DNA from: Methylobacterium pseudosasicola
Lineage (GTDB): Bacteria > Pseudomonadota > Alphaproteobacteria > Rhizobiales > Beijerinckiaceae
Assembly (NCBI RefSeq): GCF_900114535.1
Contig: NZ_FOTK01000024.1
Coordinates: forward strand, 46,341 to 110,340
Length of the DNA: 64,000 nucleotides
Reading direction: 5' to 3'
In this document: positions 45,425-54,524 of the stretch, piece by piece
Numbering within the stretch: the first letter of the stretch is position 1
Layout: the number at the start of each line of letters is the position of its first letter
The notes under the pieces: model-generated
Seen by the model: only the letters and a program-made list of their open reading frames with translations
The model's database searches: none
Told to the model about the DNA's origin: nothing
Program-made: the position numbers and the translations under genes

Positions 45425-46455
45425 GAGACAGCATGAAAGCCCTCCAGCTTTTCGGCGACCGCGATCTGCACCTGACCGAGGTCGAGGCCCCCGCCGCCCC
45501 GGGCCCAGGAGAAGTCCAGATCCGCATCCGCGCGGTCGGCCTCAACTTCATCGACGTCTGGGGCTTTCGCGGCATGGCCTTCGCCAAGCGCAAGATGCCG
45601 CTCATCGTCGGTGCCGAGGCGGCGGGTGTGGTCGAGTCAGTCGGCCCGGAAGTTACCACCGTGGCCCCCGGCGACCGGGTCGTGCCCTACGGGGCGATGA
45701 CCTGCGGGCAGTGCCGCGCTTGCCGCGAGGGCCGCGACAACCTCTGCGAGGACGTGTCCGGCGTGATGGGCTTCCACATCGACGGCTTCGCCCGCGAGTT
45801 GGTCAACATGCCGGCCCGCCTAGTGGTGAAGGTGCCGGACGGGGTCAGCGACACCGACGCGGCCTGCGCCGGCATCGCCTTCGGCACCGTCCAGCACATG
45901 CTGTTCGACAATGCCCGGCTGGAGCCCGGCGAGAGCGTGCTGGTCCATGCCGGCGGGTCCGGCATCGGCACTGCGGCGATCCGCATGGCCAAGGCGATCG
46001 GCTGCACCGTCTACACGACGGTCGGCGACGACGAGAAAGGCCGCAAGGCGGCGGAGCTCGGCGCCGATCACGTCATCAACTACCGGACCGAGCGGTTCGA
46101 GGGCGAGGTCCGGCGGCTGACCAAGCGCAAGGGCGTCGACGTGGTGTTTGAGCATGTCGGCGCCGACACCTGGAACGGCTCGCTGCTCTGCCTGAAGCGC
46201 GGCGGGCGCCTCGTGACCTGCGGCTCGACCTCGGGCGTCTCGGCGACTATGAACCTGATGCAGCTTTTCCAGCAGCAATACCGCATCACCGGCTCGTTCG
46301 GCTGCGCGCTGGGCAATATCGGGCAGGCCCTCGGCAAGATGGCCGAAGGCATCCGCCCGGTGGTGGACACGGTCTACCCGCTCGGCGACTTCGCGCAGGG
46401 GCTGGAGCGGCTCGAATCCCGCAAGGTCTTCGGAAAGATCCTCGTCAGCCTCTGA
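45421..46455 (+). CDS. Zinc-type alcohol dehydrogenase/quinone reductase family protein
   Basis: 344 aa. MDR family: GAEAAGVVESVG, a Cys-rich structural zinc loop CGQCRACREGRDNLCED, cofactor fold VHAGGSGIGTAAIRMAKAIG and GADHVINYR. The same type of gene (adh2XL) stands before lpxXL in Rhizobium acpXL clusters, possibly acting as an enoyl reductase for the very long chain acid. ATG 45421 overlaps the previous stop; ATG 45433 (MKALQLF) is the alternative. Confidence 0.82.
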   Translation: MRDSMKALQLFGDRDLHLTEVEAPAAPGPGEVQIRIRAVGLNFIDVWGFRGMAFAKRKMPLIVGAEAAGVVESVGPEVTTVAPGDRVVPYGAMTCGQCRACREGRDNLCEDVSGVMGFHIDGFARELVNMPARLVVKVPDGVSDTDAACAGIAFGTVQHMLFDNARLEPGESVLVHAGGSGIGTAAIRMAKAIGCTVYTTVGDDEKGRKAAELGADHVINYRTERFEGEVRRLTKRKGVDVVFEHVGADTWNGSLLCLKRGGRLVTCGSTSGVSATMNLMQLFQQQYRITGSFGCALGNIGQALGKMAEGIRPVVDTVYPLGDFAQGLERLESRKVFGKILVSL

Positions 46456-46589
46456 CGCCTGACGCATTGTCCCGGCCGCCTGCGGCCGTCCTTTGGGACG
46501 ATGTGCTATCGCACCGCGCGGGACATCGGATAAGCTTCGCCTTACACGCGAACTGCCGGGCCTGCCCGCATCGTGCCCGGGAATCCAAC

Positions 46590-47606
46590 GTGCTGCGCCT
46601 CGCCCTCATCCTCAGACGATCCTTTCCGCGGCTTGCGGGCTTCGCCATGATCCCGCTGATCCGCGCCCTGGTCTGGCTGGCGCGCGCCCTCGGGCCGGAT
46701 CGCTCGACGGCATTCGGGGCCGCGCTCCTGCGCACGGTTGGGCCGCTGCTTCCGGCCCACCGCACCGCCATGGCGAACCTGCGTGCGGCCTTCCCGGACA
46801 TGCCGGAGGCGGAGCGGAAGCGGATCGCCCTGGAAGCCTGGGACAATCTCGGGCGCACTGGCGCCGAATACGCCCATCTCGATTCGCTGTTCGATTTCGA
46901 TCCCGACGCCACCGGCCCGATGCGCACGGAGGTCGCGGGTATCGATCACTTCGCCACCCTGCGCGACGACGGCCAGCCGGGGCTGATCTTCTCAGCCCAT
47001 CTCGGCAATTGGGAACTCCCGGCGATCTGCGCCGCCCGGTTCGGCCTGGACGCGACCGCCGTGTTCCGTCCGCCGAACAACCCCGCCGCCGCACGCCTCG
47101 TCCAGGAGGTCCGTCGGCGCTCCATGGGCGGGCTGGCGGCCTCGACCCCGGGGGCCGTCTTCGCCATGCGTGACGTGGTCGAGAATGGCGGCCATCTCGG
47201 GCAATTGATCGACCAGCATTTCACCCGCGGCGTCGTGGTCGAGTTCATGGGCCGGCCGTGCCTGGCCAACCCGCTCCTTGCCAAGCTCGCCCGGCATTAC
47301 GATTGCCCTGTGCATGGCGTCCGCGTCGTGCGCCTGCCGGAGGGCCGGTTCCGCCTGGAGCTGACCCCGCCCCTCGATCTGCCGCGCAACGCCGATGGGG
47401 TGATCGATGTTGCCGGCGCCATGCAGGCGATGACCGCCGTGGTCGAAGGCTGGGTGCGCGAGAATCCGGGCCAATGGCTGTGGATGCATCGCCGCTGGCG
47501 CCCGGACATGTTGCCTAAAGCGAGAGTACTTCGGAATACGTCGCAACCGATGGTAGAAAATCCTCAAGCCAACGTGATTTCCCAGACGGCATCCCAGACG
47601 CTCTGA
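46590..47606 (+). CDS. Lipid A acyltransferase, LpxL/LpxXL-like
   Basis: 338 aa. Inner-membrane LPLAT enzyme: a hydrophobic N-terminus (FPRLAGFAMIPLIRALVWLARAL), HRTAMANLRAAFPDM, catalytic FSAHLGNWELP (HX4E), FRPPNNP, and the terminal GQWLWMHRRWRPD. These transfer secondary acyl chains to lipid A. Position after the MDR gene is that of lpxXL, the acyltransferase that adds the 27-OH-C28 chain in rhizobia. GTG 46590 is chosen because GGGAA precedes it; the upstream open frame is unsupported. Confidence 0.82.
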   Translation: MLRLALILRRSFPRLAGFAMIPLIRALVWLARALGPDRSTAFGAALLRTVGPLLPAHRTAMANLRAAFPDMPEAERKRIALEAWDNLGRTGAEYAHLDSLFDFDPDATGPMRTEVAGIDHFATLRDDGQPGLIFSAHLGNWELPAICAARFGLDATAVFRPPNNPAAARLVQEVRRRSMGGLAASTPGAVFAMRDVVENGGHLGQLIDQHFTRGVVVEFMGRPCLANPLLAKLARHYDCPVHGVRVVRLPEGRFRLELTPPLDLPRNADGVIDVAGAMQAMTAVVEGWVRENPGQWLWMHRRWRPDMLPKARVLRNTSQPMVENPQANVISQTASQTL

Positions 47607-47613
47607 TGGCGCG

Positions 47614-48387
47614 ATGACCCATCGGCCCCGCGCCCGTACCCGGTTCGGTGTATTCCGCGCGCTCTGCGCGGCCGGGCTCGTCTGTGCGGTCTCGGCGTCC
47701 GCCCAGGCGCGGGCGGAGCCGATCCGCGCCGTGGTCGAGCTGTTCACCAGCCAGGGTTGTGGCGCCTGCCGGAGCGCCGATCCGATCATCCGCGACCTGG
47801 CCCGTCAGCCCGGCGTGGTCGCCCTGACCCTGCCGGTGACCTACTGGGACTATCTCGGCTGGAAGGACACCCTGGCGCTGCGGCCGTTCACCGAGCGCCA
47901 GCGGGCCTATGCCCGGGTCCGCGGCGCCCGGCAGGTGTTCACGCCGCAGGTCGTGGTCGATGGCAGCGGCTTCGCCGTGGGCTCGGATCGCGCCGCCCTC
48001 GATCGACTGATGCGCGAGGCAACCCAGCACGGCGGGTTGCCAATCCCGGTCCGCGGCGAGATCCGCGGCGACCGCATCTCGGTCGAGGTCGGCGCCGCGC
48101 CGGAACTCAAGGCCGAGACGCGCGGCGACGTCTGGCTGGTGCCGGTGCTGCGCAGCCGGGCCATCGCGATCCAGGGTGGCGAGAATGGCGGTCGGACGGC
48201 CACCTACGTCAACGTGGTGCGAGGCCTGCAGCGCCTCGGCCCCTGGACCGGCCAGCCGACCCGCTTCGACGTGCCCGGCACCCTGGCGGAGATCGCCGAC
48301 GCCGACAGCTGGGTGATCCTGGTCCAGGGCGCCGCGGAAGGCCGCCCCGGCCGCATCCTCGGAGCCGCCAAGGGGCCGGGGTTGTAA
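47614..48387 (+). CDS. Exported thioredoxin-fold protein (DUF1223)
   Basis: 257 aa. An Arg-rich N-region and hydrophobic segment (FRALCAAGLVCAVSASAQA) form the signal peptide. VVELFTSQGCGACRSADPI contains a CxxC (CGAC) redox-type motif; VTYWDYLGWKDTLA and RQVFTPQVVVDG match DUF1223. Periplasmic redox role is likely by fold, the partner is unknown. It starts 7 bases after the acyltransferase stop. Confidence 0.85.
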   Translation: MTHRPRARTRFGVFRALCAAGLVCAVSASAQARAEPIRAVVELFTSQGCGACRSADPIIRDLARQPGVVALTLPVTYWDYLGWKDTLALRPFTERQRAYARVRGARQVFTPQVVVDGSGFAVGSDRAALDRLMREATQHGGLPIPVRGEIRGDRISVEVGAAPELKAETRGDVWLVPVLRSRAIAIQGGENGGRTATYVNVVRGLQRLGPWTGQPTRFDVPGTLAEIADADSWVILVQGAAEGRPGRILGAAKGPGL

Positions 48388-48478
48388 GGCGCGGCGTCGA
48401 ACCGCCCGGGCGGCAGGCTCGTTGCATGGGTGAGTCCGTCCGCCGAACCGCGTGGGCGCTTGTCACCGAGTGTCGGCC

Positions 48479-49195
48479 ATGCGGCGACGCCATCTGCTGT
48501 CGGGATTGCTCGCCGCCCTGTCCCTGGCGGGCCATCGGGCGGCTGCGGCCGGCAACGAGGTCGACGTCCTCCTCGTGCTCGCGGTCGATGTCTCGCTGAG
48601 CATCAGCGAGGCGCGGTTCGAGCTGGAGCGGAGCGGCTACGCCGAAGCGTTCAGCGATCCGCGAGTTCTGCGGGCGATCGCCGAGGGCGGCCATGGGCGC
48701 ATCGCGGTCGCGCTGTTCGATTGGGCCGGCCCGGGGGAGCAGCAGGTCGCGGTCGAGTGGATGATCATCGCGTCGGCCGCGGATGCCGATGCTTTTGCGA
48801 GACGACTCGGCGCCGTGTCGCGCCCGTTCTACGGTCGGACCGCCATCGGGTCGGCGATCGGCTTCGCTGCGACGCTGCTTGAGCGAGCGCCCTACCGGAC
48901 AGACCGAAAGATCATCGATATTTCCGGGGACGGGACGAGCAATTCCGGCCGGTCGATCGCGGATGCCCGGGACGCCGCCGTGGCGACTGGCATCACCGTC
49001 AACGGCATCGTCATCGTCACCGATCCGGTTGGCATGCCGGCCTTCCTGCGGGAGCACACCAATCCCGTTGGCGGGCTCGCCGCCTATTACCGGGAGACCG
49101 TCATCGGCGGCGAGGGCGCGTTCGTCATGGCGGCCGAGGGCTTCGAGGCGTTCGGCCGGGCGCTCATCGCCAAGCTGGTGCGCGAGATCTCTTGA
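48479..49195 (+). CDS. Exported DUF1194/von Willebrand A-type protein
   Basis: 238 aa. Signal peptide RRRHLLSGLLAALSLAGHRAAAA. The vWA-like fold shows the MIDAS DVSLS (about residues 42-46), FYGRTAIGSAI with the Thr, and IDISGDGTSNSG. DUF1194 proteins occur widely in Alphaproteobacteria with no assigned function; MIDAS suggests metal-dependent protein binding in the periplasm. Start ATG 48479. Confidence 0.83.
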   Translation: MRRRHLLSGLLAALSLAGHRAAAAGNEVDVLLVLAVDVSLSISEARFELERSGYAEAFSDPRVLRAIAEGGHGRIAVALFDWAGPGEQQVAVEWMIIASAADADAFARRLGAVSRPFYGRTAIGSAIGFAATLLERAPYRTDRKIIDISGDGTSNSGRSIADARDAAVATGITVNGIVIVTDPVGMPAFLREHTNPVGGLAAYYRETVIGGEGAFVMAAEGFEAFGRALIAKLVREIS

Positions 49196-49311
49196 GACCA
49201 TCCGCCGACATCGGGGCTCTTGCGTAACCCGGGGTGCTCGCGCGGCATGGGCGGCGGCGCTAGACTCCTCCAGCACGCGCCCGGCGAGGCGCGGCCCAGG
49301 GAGGAATCACG

Positions 49312-50382
49312 ATGCGGATTGCGGCCGACAGGCTGTCCGCCTACGTGCGGGACATCTTCATGCGCGAGGGCTGCGCGGCGGATGAGGCCGAGCGGATCGG
49401 CCGCTACCTCGTCGCCGCCAACCTCACCGGCCATGACAGCCACGGCGTCGTCCGCGTCACGCGCTATGTGGAGTGGCTGCGCGAAGGCGAAGTAGAGGCC
49501 GGCCGGACGCCTGAGATCATCAGCGACGCGCCATCCTTCGCGCTGGTCGATGCCGGCTACGGGTTCGGGCAGACCGCCGGCCCCTTCGCCACCGATCTCG
49601 GCATCGCCAAGGCCCGGGACAACGGCGTCGCGATCGTGGCCCTGCGGCATGCCGGGCATCTCGGGCGGATCGGTGAATGGGCCGAGCGTGCGGCCGCGGC
49701 CGGGCTGGTCTCGGTGCATTTCGTCAACGTGGCGGGCAGCCTGCTGGTGGCGCCGTTCGGATCGGTGGAGCGGCGCTTCTCAACGGCACCCTTCGCGGCC
49801 GGGTTCCCGGTGCCGGGGGCCGAACCGATCATCCTGGATTTCGCCACCTCCTTGGTGGCCGAGGGCAAGGTTCTGGTGGCCTCGCGGGGCGGCAAGGCGC
49901 TGCCCGAGGGCGCCCTGGTCGAGCCGGACGGACGGCTGAGCAGCGATCCGGCGACCCTGTTCGGCCCCCTCGACGGGGTCGAGCGCGACAACCAGCGGGG
50001 CGCGGGCGCGATCCGCGCTTTCGGCGAGCACAAGGGCTCCGGCTTGGCGTTGATGTGCGAGCTGCTCGCCGGCGCGCTCACCGGCTCCGGCACCGCGGGG
50101 CCGGGAAGGCGGCGGATCTGCAACGGCATGCTGTCGATCTACGTCACCCCAAAGGCCTTCGGCACCGAGCATGCCATGGCCGATGAGGCCCGGACCTATC
50201 TCGACTTCTTCAAGAGCGCCCGGCCGATGCCCGGGGCCGAGGTCCTGCTGCCCGGCGAGCCGGAGCGCCGCACCCGGGCGCAGCGCCTCGCCGAGGGCGT
50301 CCCGCTGCCAGAGCCGGTCTGGGAGACGCTGCTCGCCGCAGGCCGGCCGCACGGGCTCGACGGAGACGCTTATCGCGACTGA
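49312..50382 (+). CDS. Ldh-family (YlbC/malate-L-lactate type) NAD(P)-dependent oxidoreductase
   Basis: 356 aa. Family II dehydrogenase, unrelated to Rossmann LDH: LTGHDSHGVVRVTRYVEWLR (about residues 39-58) with the catalytic His, HAGHLGRIGEWAERAA, and GEHKGSGLALMCELLAGALTG. Such enzymes reduce 2-oxo acids or cyclic imines. GGGAGGAATCACG gives an excellent ribosome site. First gene of the sugar-acid operon; the likely substrate is a 2-oxo or 2-hydroxy acid from that pathway (inference). Confidence 0.9.
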   Translation: MRIAADRLSAYVRDIFMREGCAADEAERIGRYLVAANLTGHDSHGVVRVTRYVEWLREGEVEAGRTPEIISDAPSFALVDAGYGFGQTAGPFATDLGIAKARDNGVAIVALRHAGHLGRIGEWAERAAAAGLVSVHFVNVAGSLLVAPFGSVERRFSTAPFAAGFPVPGAEPIILDFATSLVAEGKVLVASRGGKALPEGALVEPDGRLSSDPATLFGPLDGVERDNQRGAGAIRAFGEHKGSGLALMCELLAGALTGSGTAGPGRRRICNGMLSIYVTPKAFGTEHAMADEARTYLDFFKSARPMPGAEVLLPGEPERRTRAQRLAEGVPLPEPVWETLLAAGRPHGLDGDAYRD

Positions 50383-50446
50383 CGCGACGCTTGCGGCGAT
50401 AGCCCGGCCATAACGGGGACGCCGCGCCGGAATCCGGGAGGATACG

Positions 50447-51757
50447 ATGCCCAGACTGCGCTGGCTCATGATCGGCCTCTGCATGGCCGCCAACGCCATC
50501 AACTACATCGACCGCGCCAACCTCGCGGTGGCCGCGCCCGCCATGTCGAAGGAGCTGGGGCTCAGCGCCACCGACATGGGCCTGATCCTGTCGGGATTCT
50601 TCTGGACCTACGCGGTGATGCAGCTGCCCTTCGGCTATGTGGCCGACCGGGTCGGGCCCCGTCTGTCGCTGGTGGTGGCGGTGACGTGGTGGTCGCTGTG
50701 CACGGCGTTGACCGCGGCCGGACGCGGCTTCCTCTCGCTGCTCGGCCTGCGGATGCTGCTCGGCGTCGGCGAGGCCGGCGCCTACCCGTCGTTTGCCAAG
50801 GTCGCGGCCTCCTGGTTCCCGCGCAGTGAGCGGAGCTTCGCCAGCAGCATCTTCGACAGCGGCTCGCGGGTCGGCTCGGCGCTGGCGATCCCGATGGTGG
50901 CGTGGATCATCGCCACGCTCGGCTGGCGCGAATCCTTCATCGTGACCGGACTGCTCGGCTTCGTTTGGGCGATCTTCTGGATGTGGCTCTACCGCGAGCC
51001 CGAGAACCACCCCGGCGTCTCGCCCGAGGAGCTGGCCCGGCTCCGGGCAGCGCAGGAGCGCCCCAAGGCGGCCGGGGCCGCCGACGCGCAGCAGCAGGTG
51101 CCGTGGCTGTCCCTGTTCCGCTACCGGACGGTCTGGGGAATGATGGCCGGGTTCTTCTGCCTGAACTTCGTGATCTACTTCTTCATCACGTGGTTCCCGA
51201 CCTATCTGGTGAAGGCCCGCGGCTTTTCGCTCGCCGAACTCGGCACCCTCGGCAGTCTGCCGGCGCTGGCTTCGATCCCGGCGGGTTGGCTCGGCGGTTT
51301 CGCCTCGGACGCGCTCTACCGGCGGGGCTGGAGCCTCACGGCGGCGCGTAAGACCTGCCTGGTCGGCGGCATGCTGATGTCCTCGGTGATCACCCTGTCG
51401 ATCATCGCCCCGAACGTCTACGTGGCGCTGCTCTGCTTCGCGGTCGCCTATGGCAGCCTGGCCTTCACGGCGGCCTCGATCTGGGCGCTTCCGGGCGACG
51501 TGGCGCCGACCCCCGCCCATGTCGCGTCGATCGGCGGCATCCAGAACTTCGCCTCGAACGTCGCCGGGATCGTGACCACCACCTTCACCGGGTTCATGCT
51601 GACGATCACGCAGGGCTCGTTCGCGATTCCCCTGATGGTCGCGGGCGGCTTCTGCTTGCTCGGTGCCTTCATCTACCTGTTCGTCGTCGGCGAGATCGCG
51701 CCGCTGCCGGTCCGCGACGCCCCGGCCCCATCCCTGCAGCCGGAGGCCGCCCGATGA
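50447..51757 (+). CDS. MFS transporter, anion:cation symporter (hexuronate/aldarate type)
   Basis: 436 aa, twelve membrane segments. The start shows NAINYIDRANLAVAAP, and the first loop has GYVADRVGPR, the MFS signature between segments 2 and 3, typical of ACS members GudP, GarP and ExuT. A long central loop (NHPGVSPEELARLRAAQE) separates halves. It imports a sugar acid. GGGAGGATACG precedes the ATG; its stop overlaps the ATGA of the downstream frame. Confidence 0.9.
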   Translation: MPRLRWLMIGLCMAANAINYIDRANLAVAAPAMSKELGLSATDMGLILSGFFWTYAVMQLPFGYVADRVGPRLSLVVAVTWWSLCTALTAAGRGFLSLLGLRMLLGVGEAGAYPSFAKVAASWFPRSERSFASSIFDSGSRVGSALAIPMVAWIIATLGWRESFIVTGLLGFVWAIFWMWLYREPENHPGVSPEELARLRAAQERPKAAGAADAQQQVPWLSLFRYRTVWGMMAGFFCLNFVIYFFITWFPTYLVKARGFSLAELGTLGSLPALASIPAGWLGGFASDALYRRGWSLTAARKTCLVGGMLMSSVITLSIIAPNVYVALLCFAVAYGSLAFTAASIWALPGDVAPTPAHVASIGGIQNFASNVAGIVTTTFTGFMLTITQGSFAIPLMVAGGFCLLGAFIYLFVVGEIAPLPVRDAPAPSLQPEAAR

Positions 51758-51807
51758 GCACCAGGGCCGAGTCCAACCCATCCGAGGCGGGTCTTCAGGA
51801 GCGAAGC

Positions 51808-53331
51808 ATGTCCACCTATCCCGTCATCGCCCTGCGCCCGGATGACGGCGTGGTTCTCGCCCGAACCGCCATCGAGCCCGGCACGCCGGTGGCCCCGGGC
51901 GTCGCCGCCGCCGAGCGGATCCCGCCCGGCCACAAGGTGGCGGTCCGCCCGCATCGCTCCGGCGAGGCGGTGACGAAGTACGGCCAGATCATCGGCTTCG
52001 CGAAAGAGGACATCGCCCCGGGCCGGCACGTCCATGTCCACAATCTCGGCATGGGCGAGTTCGCCCGCGACTACGCGTTCGGGGTCGATGCGCGGCCCAC
52101 CCGGCTGATCACGCCGCCGGCCACCTTCCAGGGCATCCGACGCCCGGACGGGCGGGTGGCGACGCGCAACTATGTCGGCATCCTCACCTCGGTGAATTGC
52201 AGCGCCCACGTCGCCGACCTGATCGCCGACGCGTTCCGGCGCCACCCGATCCTCGGCCTCGATCCGCTGGCCCCCTATCCGAATGTCGACGGCGTGGTCG
52301 CGCTCACCCACAAGACCGGCTGCGGCATGGCGATGGGCGAGCCGCTGAAGCTCCTGCGCCGGACGCTCGCGGGCTACGCCCGGCACGTCAACTTCTCGCA
52401 CATCGTGATGATCGGCCTTGGCTGCGAGGTGAACCAGATCGGCGCCTTCCTGGAGGAGCAGGGCCTGGGCGACCGGATCCGCAGCATGAACATCCAGACG
52501 CTCGGCGGCACCCGCAAGACCGTCGAGGCCGGCATCGAATTCGTCACCGGCATCCTGGCCGAGGCCAACGTGGTCCGCCGGGAGCCCGTGCCGGCGAGCG
52601 AATTGATCGTCGCCCTGCAATGCGGCGGCTCGGACGGCTATTCCGGCGTCTCGGCCAACCCGGCTTTGGGGATTGCCAGCGACCGCGTGGTCGAAAACGG
52701 CGGCACCGTGATCCTGTCGGAGACCACCGAGACCTACGGGGCCGAGCACCTGTTCACCCGCCGGGCCGTGAGCCCGCTTGTCGGCCAGAAGCTCGTCGAC
52801 CTGATGCGCTGGTGGGAGGAGTATACCCGCCGGGAGGGCTCGGAGATCGACGCCAACCCGTCGCCGGGCAACAAGGCCGGCGGGCTCACCACGATCCTGG
52901 AGAAGTCATTGGGCGCCATGGCGAAGGCCGGCAGCACCAACCTGGTCGATGTGGTGCGCTACGCCGATCCCGTCACCGCCAAGGGCTTCGTGTTCATGGA
53001 TACCCCCGGCTACGACCCGGTCTCGGCCACCGGGCAGGTGGCGGGCGGGGCGAACCTCGTGTGCTTCACCACCGGACGCGGCAGCGTGTTCGGCTGCAAG
53101 CCCTCGCCGTCGATCAAGATCGCCACCAACTCGGCGATGTACCGGCGGCTCGAAGAGGACATGGACGTCAATTGCGGCACGATCCTCGACGGCGAGGAGA
53201 GCGTCGAGCAGGCCGGACAGCGGATCTTCGAGCTGATCCTGCGGGTCGCGAGCGGCGAGCGGACCAAGAGCGAGCAGTTCGATTTCGGCTCGTCGGAGTT
53301 CGCGCCCTGGCAGTTGGGTGCGACGGTGTGA
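51808..53331 (+). CDS. UxaA/GarD-family sugar-acid dehydratase
   Basis: 507 aa. N-terminal SAF domain (about residues 1-90, ALRPDDGVVLARTAIEPGTPV) and the large C-terminal dehydratase domain: TRNYVGILTSVNCSAHVAD, HKTGCGMAMGEP, MIGLGCEVNQIG, LQCGGSDGYSGVSANPA, DTPGYDPVSATG, CFTTGRGSVFGCKPSPSIKI and NCGTILDGEES. The family dehydrates altronate, galactarate or related acids using iron. ATG 51808 has AGGAG at six bases; an in-frame ATG at 51754 overlaps the MFS stop. The exact sugar acid is undetermined. Confidence 0.9.
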   Translation: MSTYPVIALRPDDGVVLARTAIEPGTPVAPGVAAAERIPPGHKVAVRPHRSGEAVTKYGQIIGFAKEDIAPGRHVHVHNLGMGEFARDYAFGVDARPTRLITPPATFQGIRRPDGRVATRNYVGILTSVNCSAHVADLIADAFRRHPILGLDPLAPYPNVDGVVALTHKTGCGMAMGEPLKLLRRTLAGYARHVNFSHIVMIGLGCEVNQIGAFLEEQGLGDRIRSMNIQTLGGTRKTVEAGIEFVTGILAEANVVRREPVPASELIVALQCGGSDGYSGVSANPALGIASDRVVENGGTVILSETTETYGAEHLFTRRAVSPLVGQKLVDLMRWWEEYTRREGSEIDANPSPGNKAGGLTTILEKSLGAMAKAGSTNLVDVVRYADPVTAKGFVFMDTPGYDPVSATGQVAGGANLVCFTTGRGSVFGCKPSPSIKIATNSAMYRRLEEDMDVNCGTILDGEESVEQAGQRIFELILRVASGERTKSEQFDFGSSEFAPWQLGATV

Positions 53332-53378
53332 GGCGATTGCGGACACGCGGCGTTCGAGACCTACGAACGCCGATCCCC

Positions 53379-53468
53379 GTCATTGCGAGCGCAGCGAAGC
53401 AACCTAGGGACACACCACGTTCGGACATCGCGCGCAGCCCTGGGTTGCTTCGCTGCGCTCGCAATGAC
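53379..53468. repeat. Palindromic interspersed element, copy 2 (inverted relative to copy 1)
   Basis: Same arms as the element at 15401-15490 (GTCATTGCGAGCGCAGCGAA and its complement). Reverse-complementing its loop gives CCAGGGCTGCGCGCGATGTC, matching copy 1 CCAGGGCGGCGCGCGATCTC in 18 of 20 bases, so the two copies are the same element in opposite orientation. It lies between the convergent dehydratase and saccharopine-dehydrogenase-like genes. Confidence 0.85.
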
Positions 53469-53477
53469 GGAGAGGGT

Positions 53478-54524
53478 TCAGAGATCCGTCCGCACCACGT
53501 TCGGAAACCCCAGGATAAAATCCGGCCCGAAGGCGGTGACCGGTGTGTGGAACCCCGCTGCCACCGCCCCCGAGGCCACGCGCCGGGCGGATTCCAGGGC
53601 GGTCAGGACCGTCAGCGTGTAGCCCTCGGGGGTCTCCATGCGGCTCGCCGTGCTTTTGCCGCTTCCGTCCCAGGCCTCGGCCAAAAAAGTGCTGCGCGCC
53701 GTCGCCCGTGCCGTCTCGGAGGGGCCCGGCGGCAGCCGGTCGATGCCGCGGTTGATCAGGCGCTGGGCCGTCGGGCCGGCGATGATCCGGCGCAGGCCGG
53801 ACGGCAGGCCCGCGGCCGCCGCCATGGCGGGAAACGCCTCGAAATAGACCGCGATGTTGGGGACTCGGGTCGAGTACCACGCGCTCGACACGTCGCCCCA
53901 GCCGAGCCCCACCGTGCGCCGGGCCCCACGGCCGAAATCGGCGCTGCCGCGGGGTGGGCTCGGCAATTCGACGATGCGGCCGTCCCGGCGCACCCGCGTC
54001 CCCCAGGCGATGCCCTCGACCATGGTGCGGGCGGTCCCGCGGCTAAAGCCGCCGAAGCCGCCGATGGAGATCCGCAGATGCGTAGCCCCGGGCAGCCGGT
54101 TCGCGACATGGGCGGCGAGGCAATCGCTCGGCACCACGTCGAAGCCCGCCGCCGGAAGGAGGACGATGCCGGCGGCGTTCGCTTCGGCATCCCGGGCGGC
54201 GAGCGATTCCAGCACGTCGATCTCGCCGGTGATGTCGACGTAATGCGTCCCCGCGGCGAGACACGCCTCGGCCATGGGCCGGGCCGTCTTCGAGAACGGT
54301 CCGGCCGCATGGATCACCGCGGCGATGCCGGAGAGCATTTCGCGCAGGCGGCCGGGATCGTCCAGGGGCGCGGCGCGCCAGTCGAGCCCGAGCCGAGCGG
54401 CAAGCGGCCGGAGCTTGTCGGGGTCGCGCCCGGCCAGGATCGGGCGCAGGCCCTGCGCGACGGCGTGTTCGGCGAGCAGCGTGCCGGTGTAGCCGGTTGC
54501 GCCGTAGATCAAGATCGCGGTCAT
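53478..54524 (-). CDS. Saccharopine dehydrogenase-like NAD(P)-binding protein
   Basis: 348 aa. The N-terminus ILIYGATGYTGTLLAEHA is a Rossmann loop (GATGYTG, residues 8-14), then ILAGRDPDKL, HAAGPFSKTARP and THYVDITGE match the saccharopine-dehydrogenase/trans-acting enoyl reductase superfamily. Function in these short stand-alone proteins is not established. ATG 54524 is preceded by AGGGACGG; the longer upstream frame is unsupported. Confidence 0.8.
   Translation of the reverse strand: MTAILIYGATGYTGTLLAEHAVAQGLRPILAGRDPDKLRPLAARLGLDWRAAPLDDPGRLREMLSGIAAVIHAAGPFSKTARPMAEACLAAGTHYVDITGEIDVLESLAARDAEANAAGIVLLPAAGFDVVPSDCLAAHVANRLPGATHLRISIGGFGGFSRGTARTMVEGIAWGTRVRRDGRIVELPSPPRGSADFGRGARRTVGLGWGDVSSAWYSTRVPNIAVYFEAFPAMAAAAGLPSGLRRIIAGPTAQRLINRGIDRLPPGPSETARATARSTFLAEAWDGSGKSTASRMETPEGYTLTVLTALESARRVASGAVAAGFHTPVTAFGPDFILGFPNVVRTDL

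Noticed and set aside
53379..53520. CACCACGTTCGGA repeated in the palindromic element and just inside the next gene
   Set aside because: A 13-base match with one copy in a coding region that has a normal amino acid sequence; probably chance.
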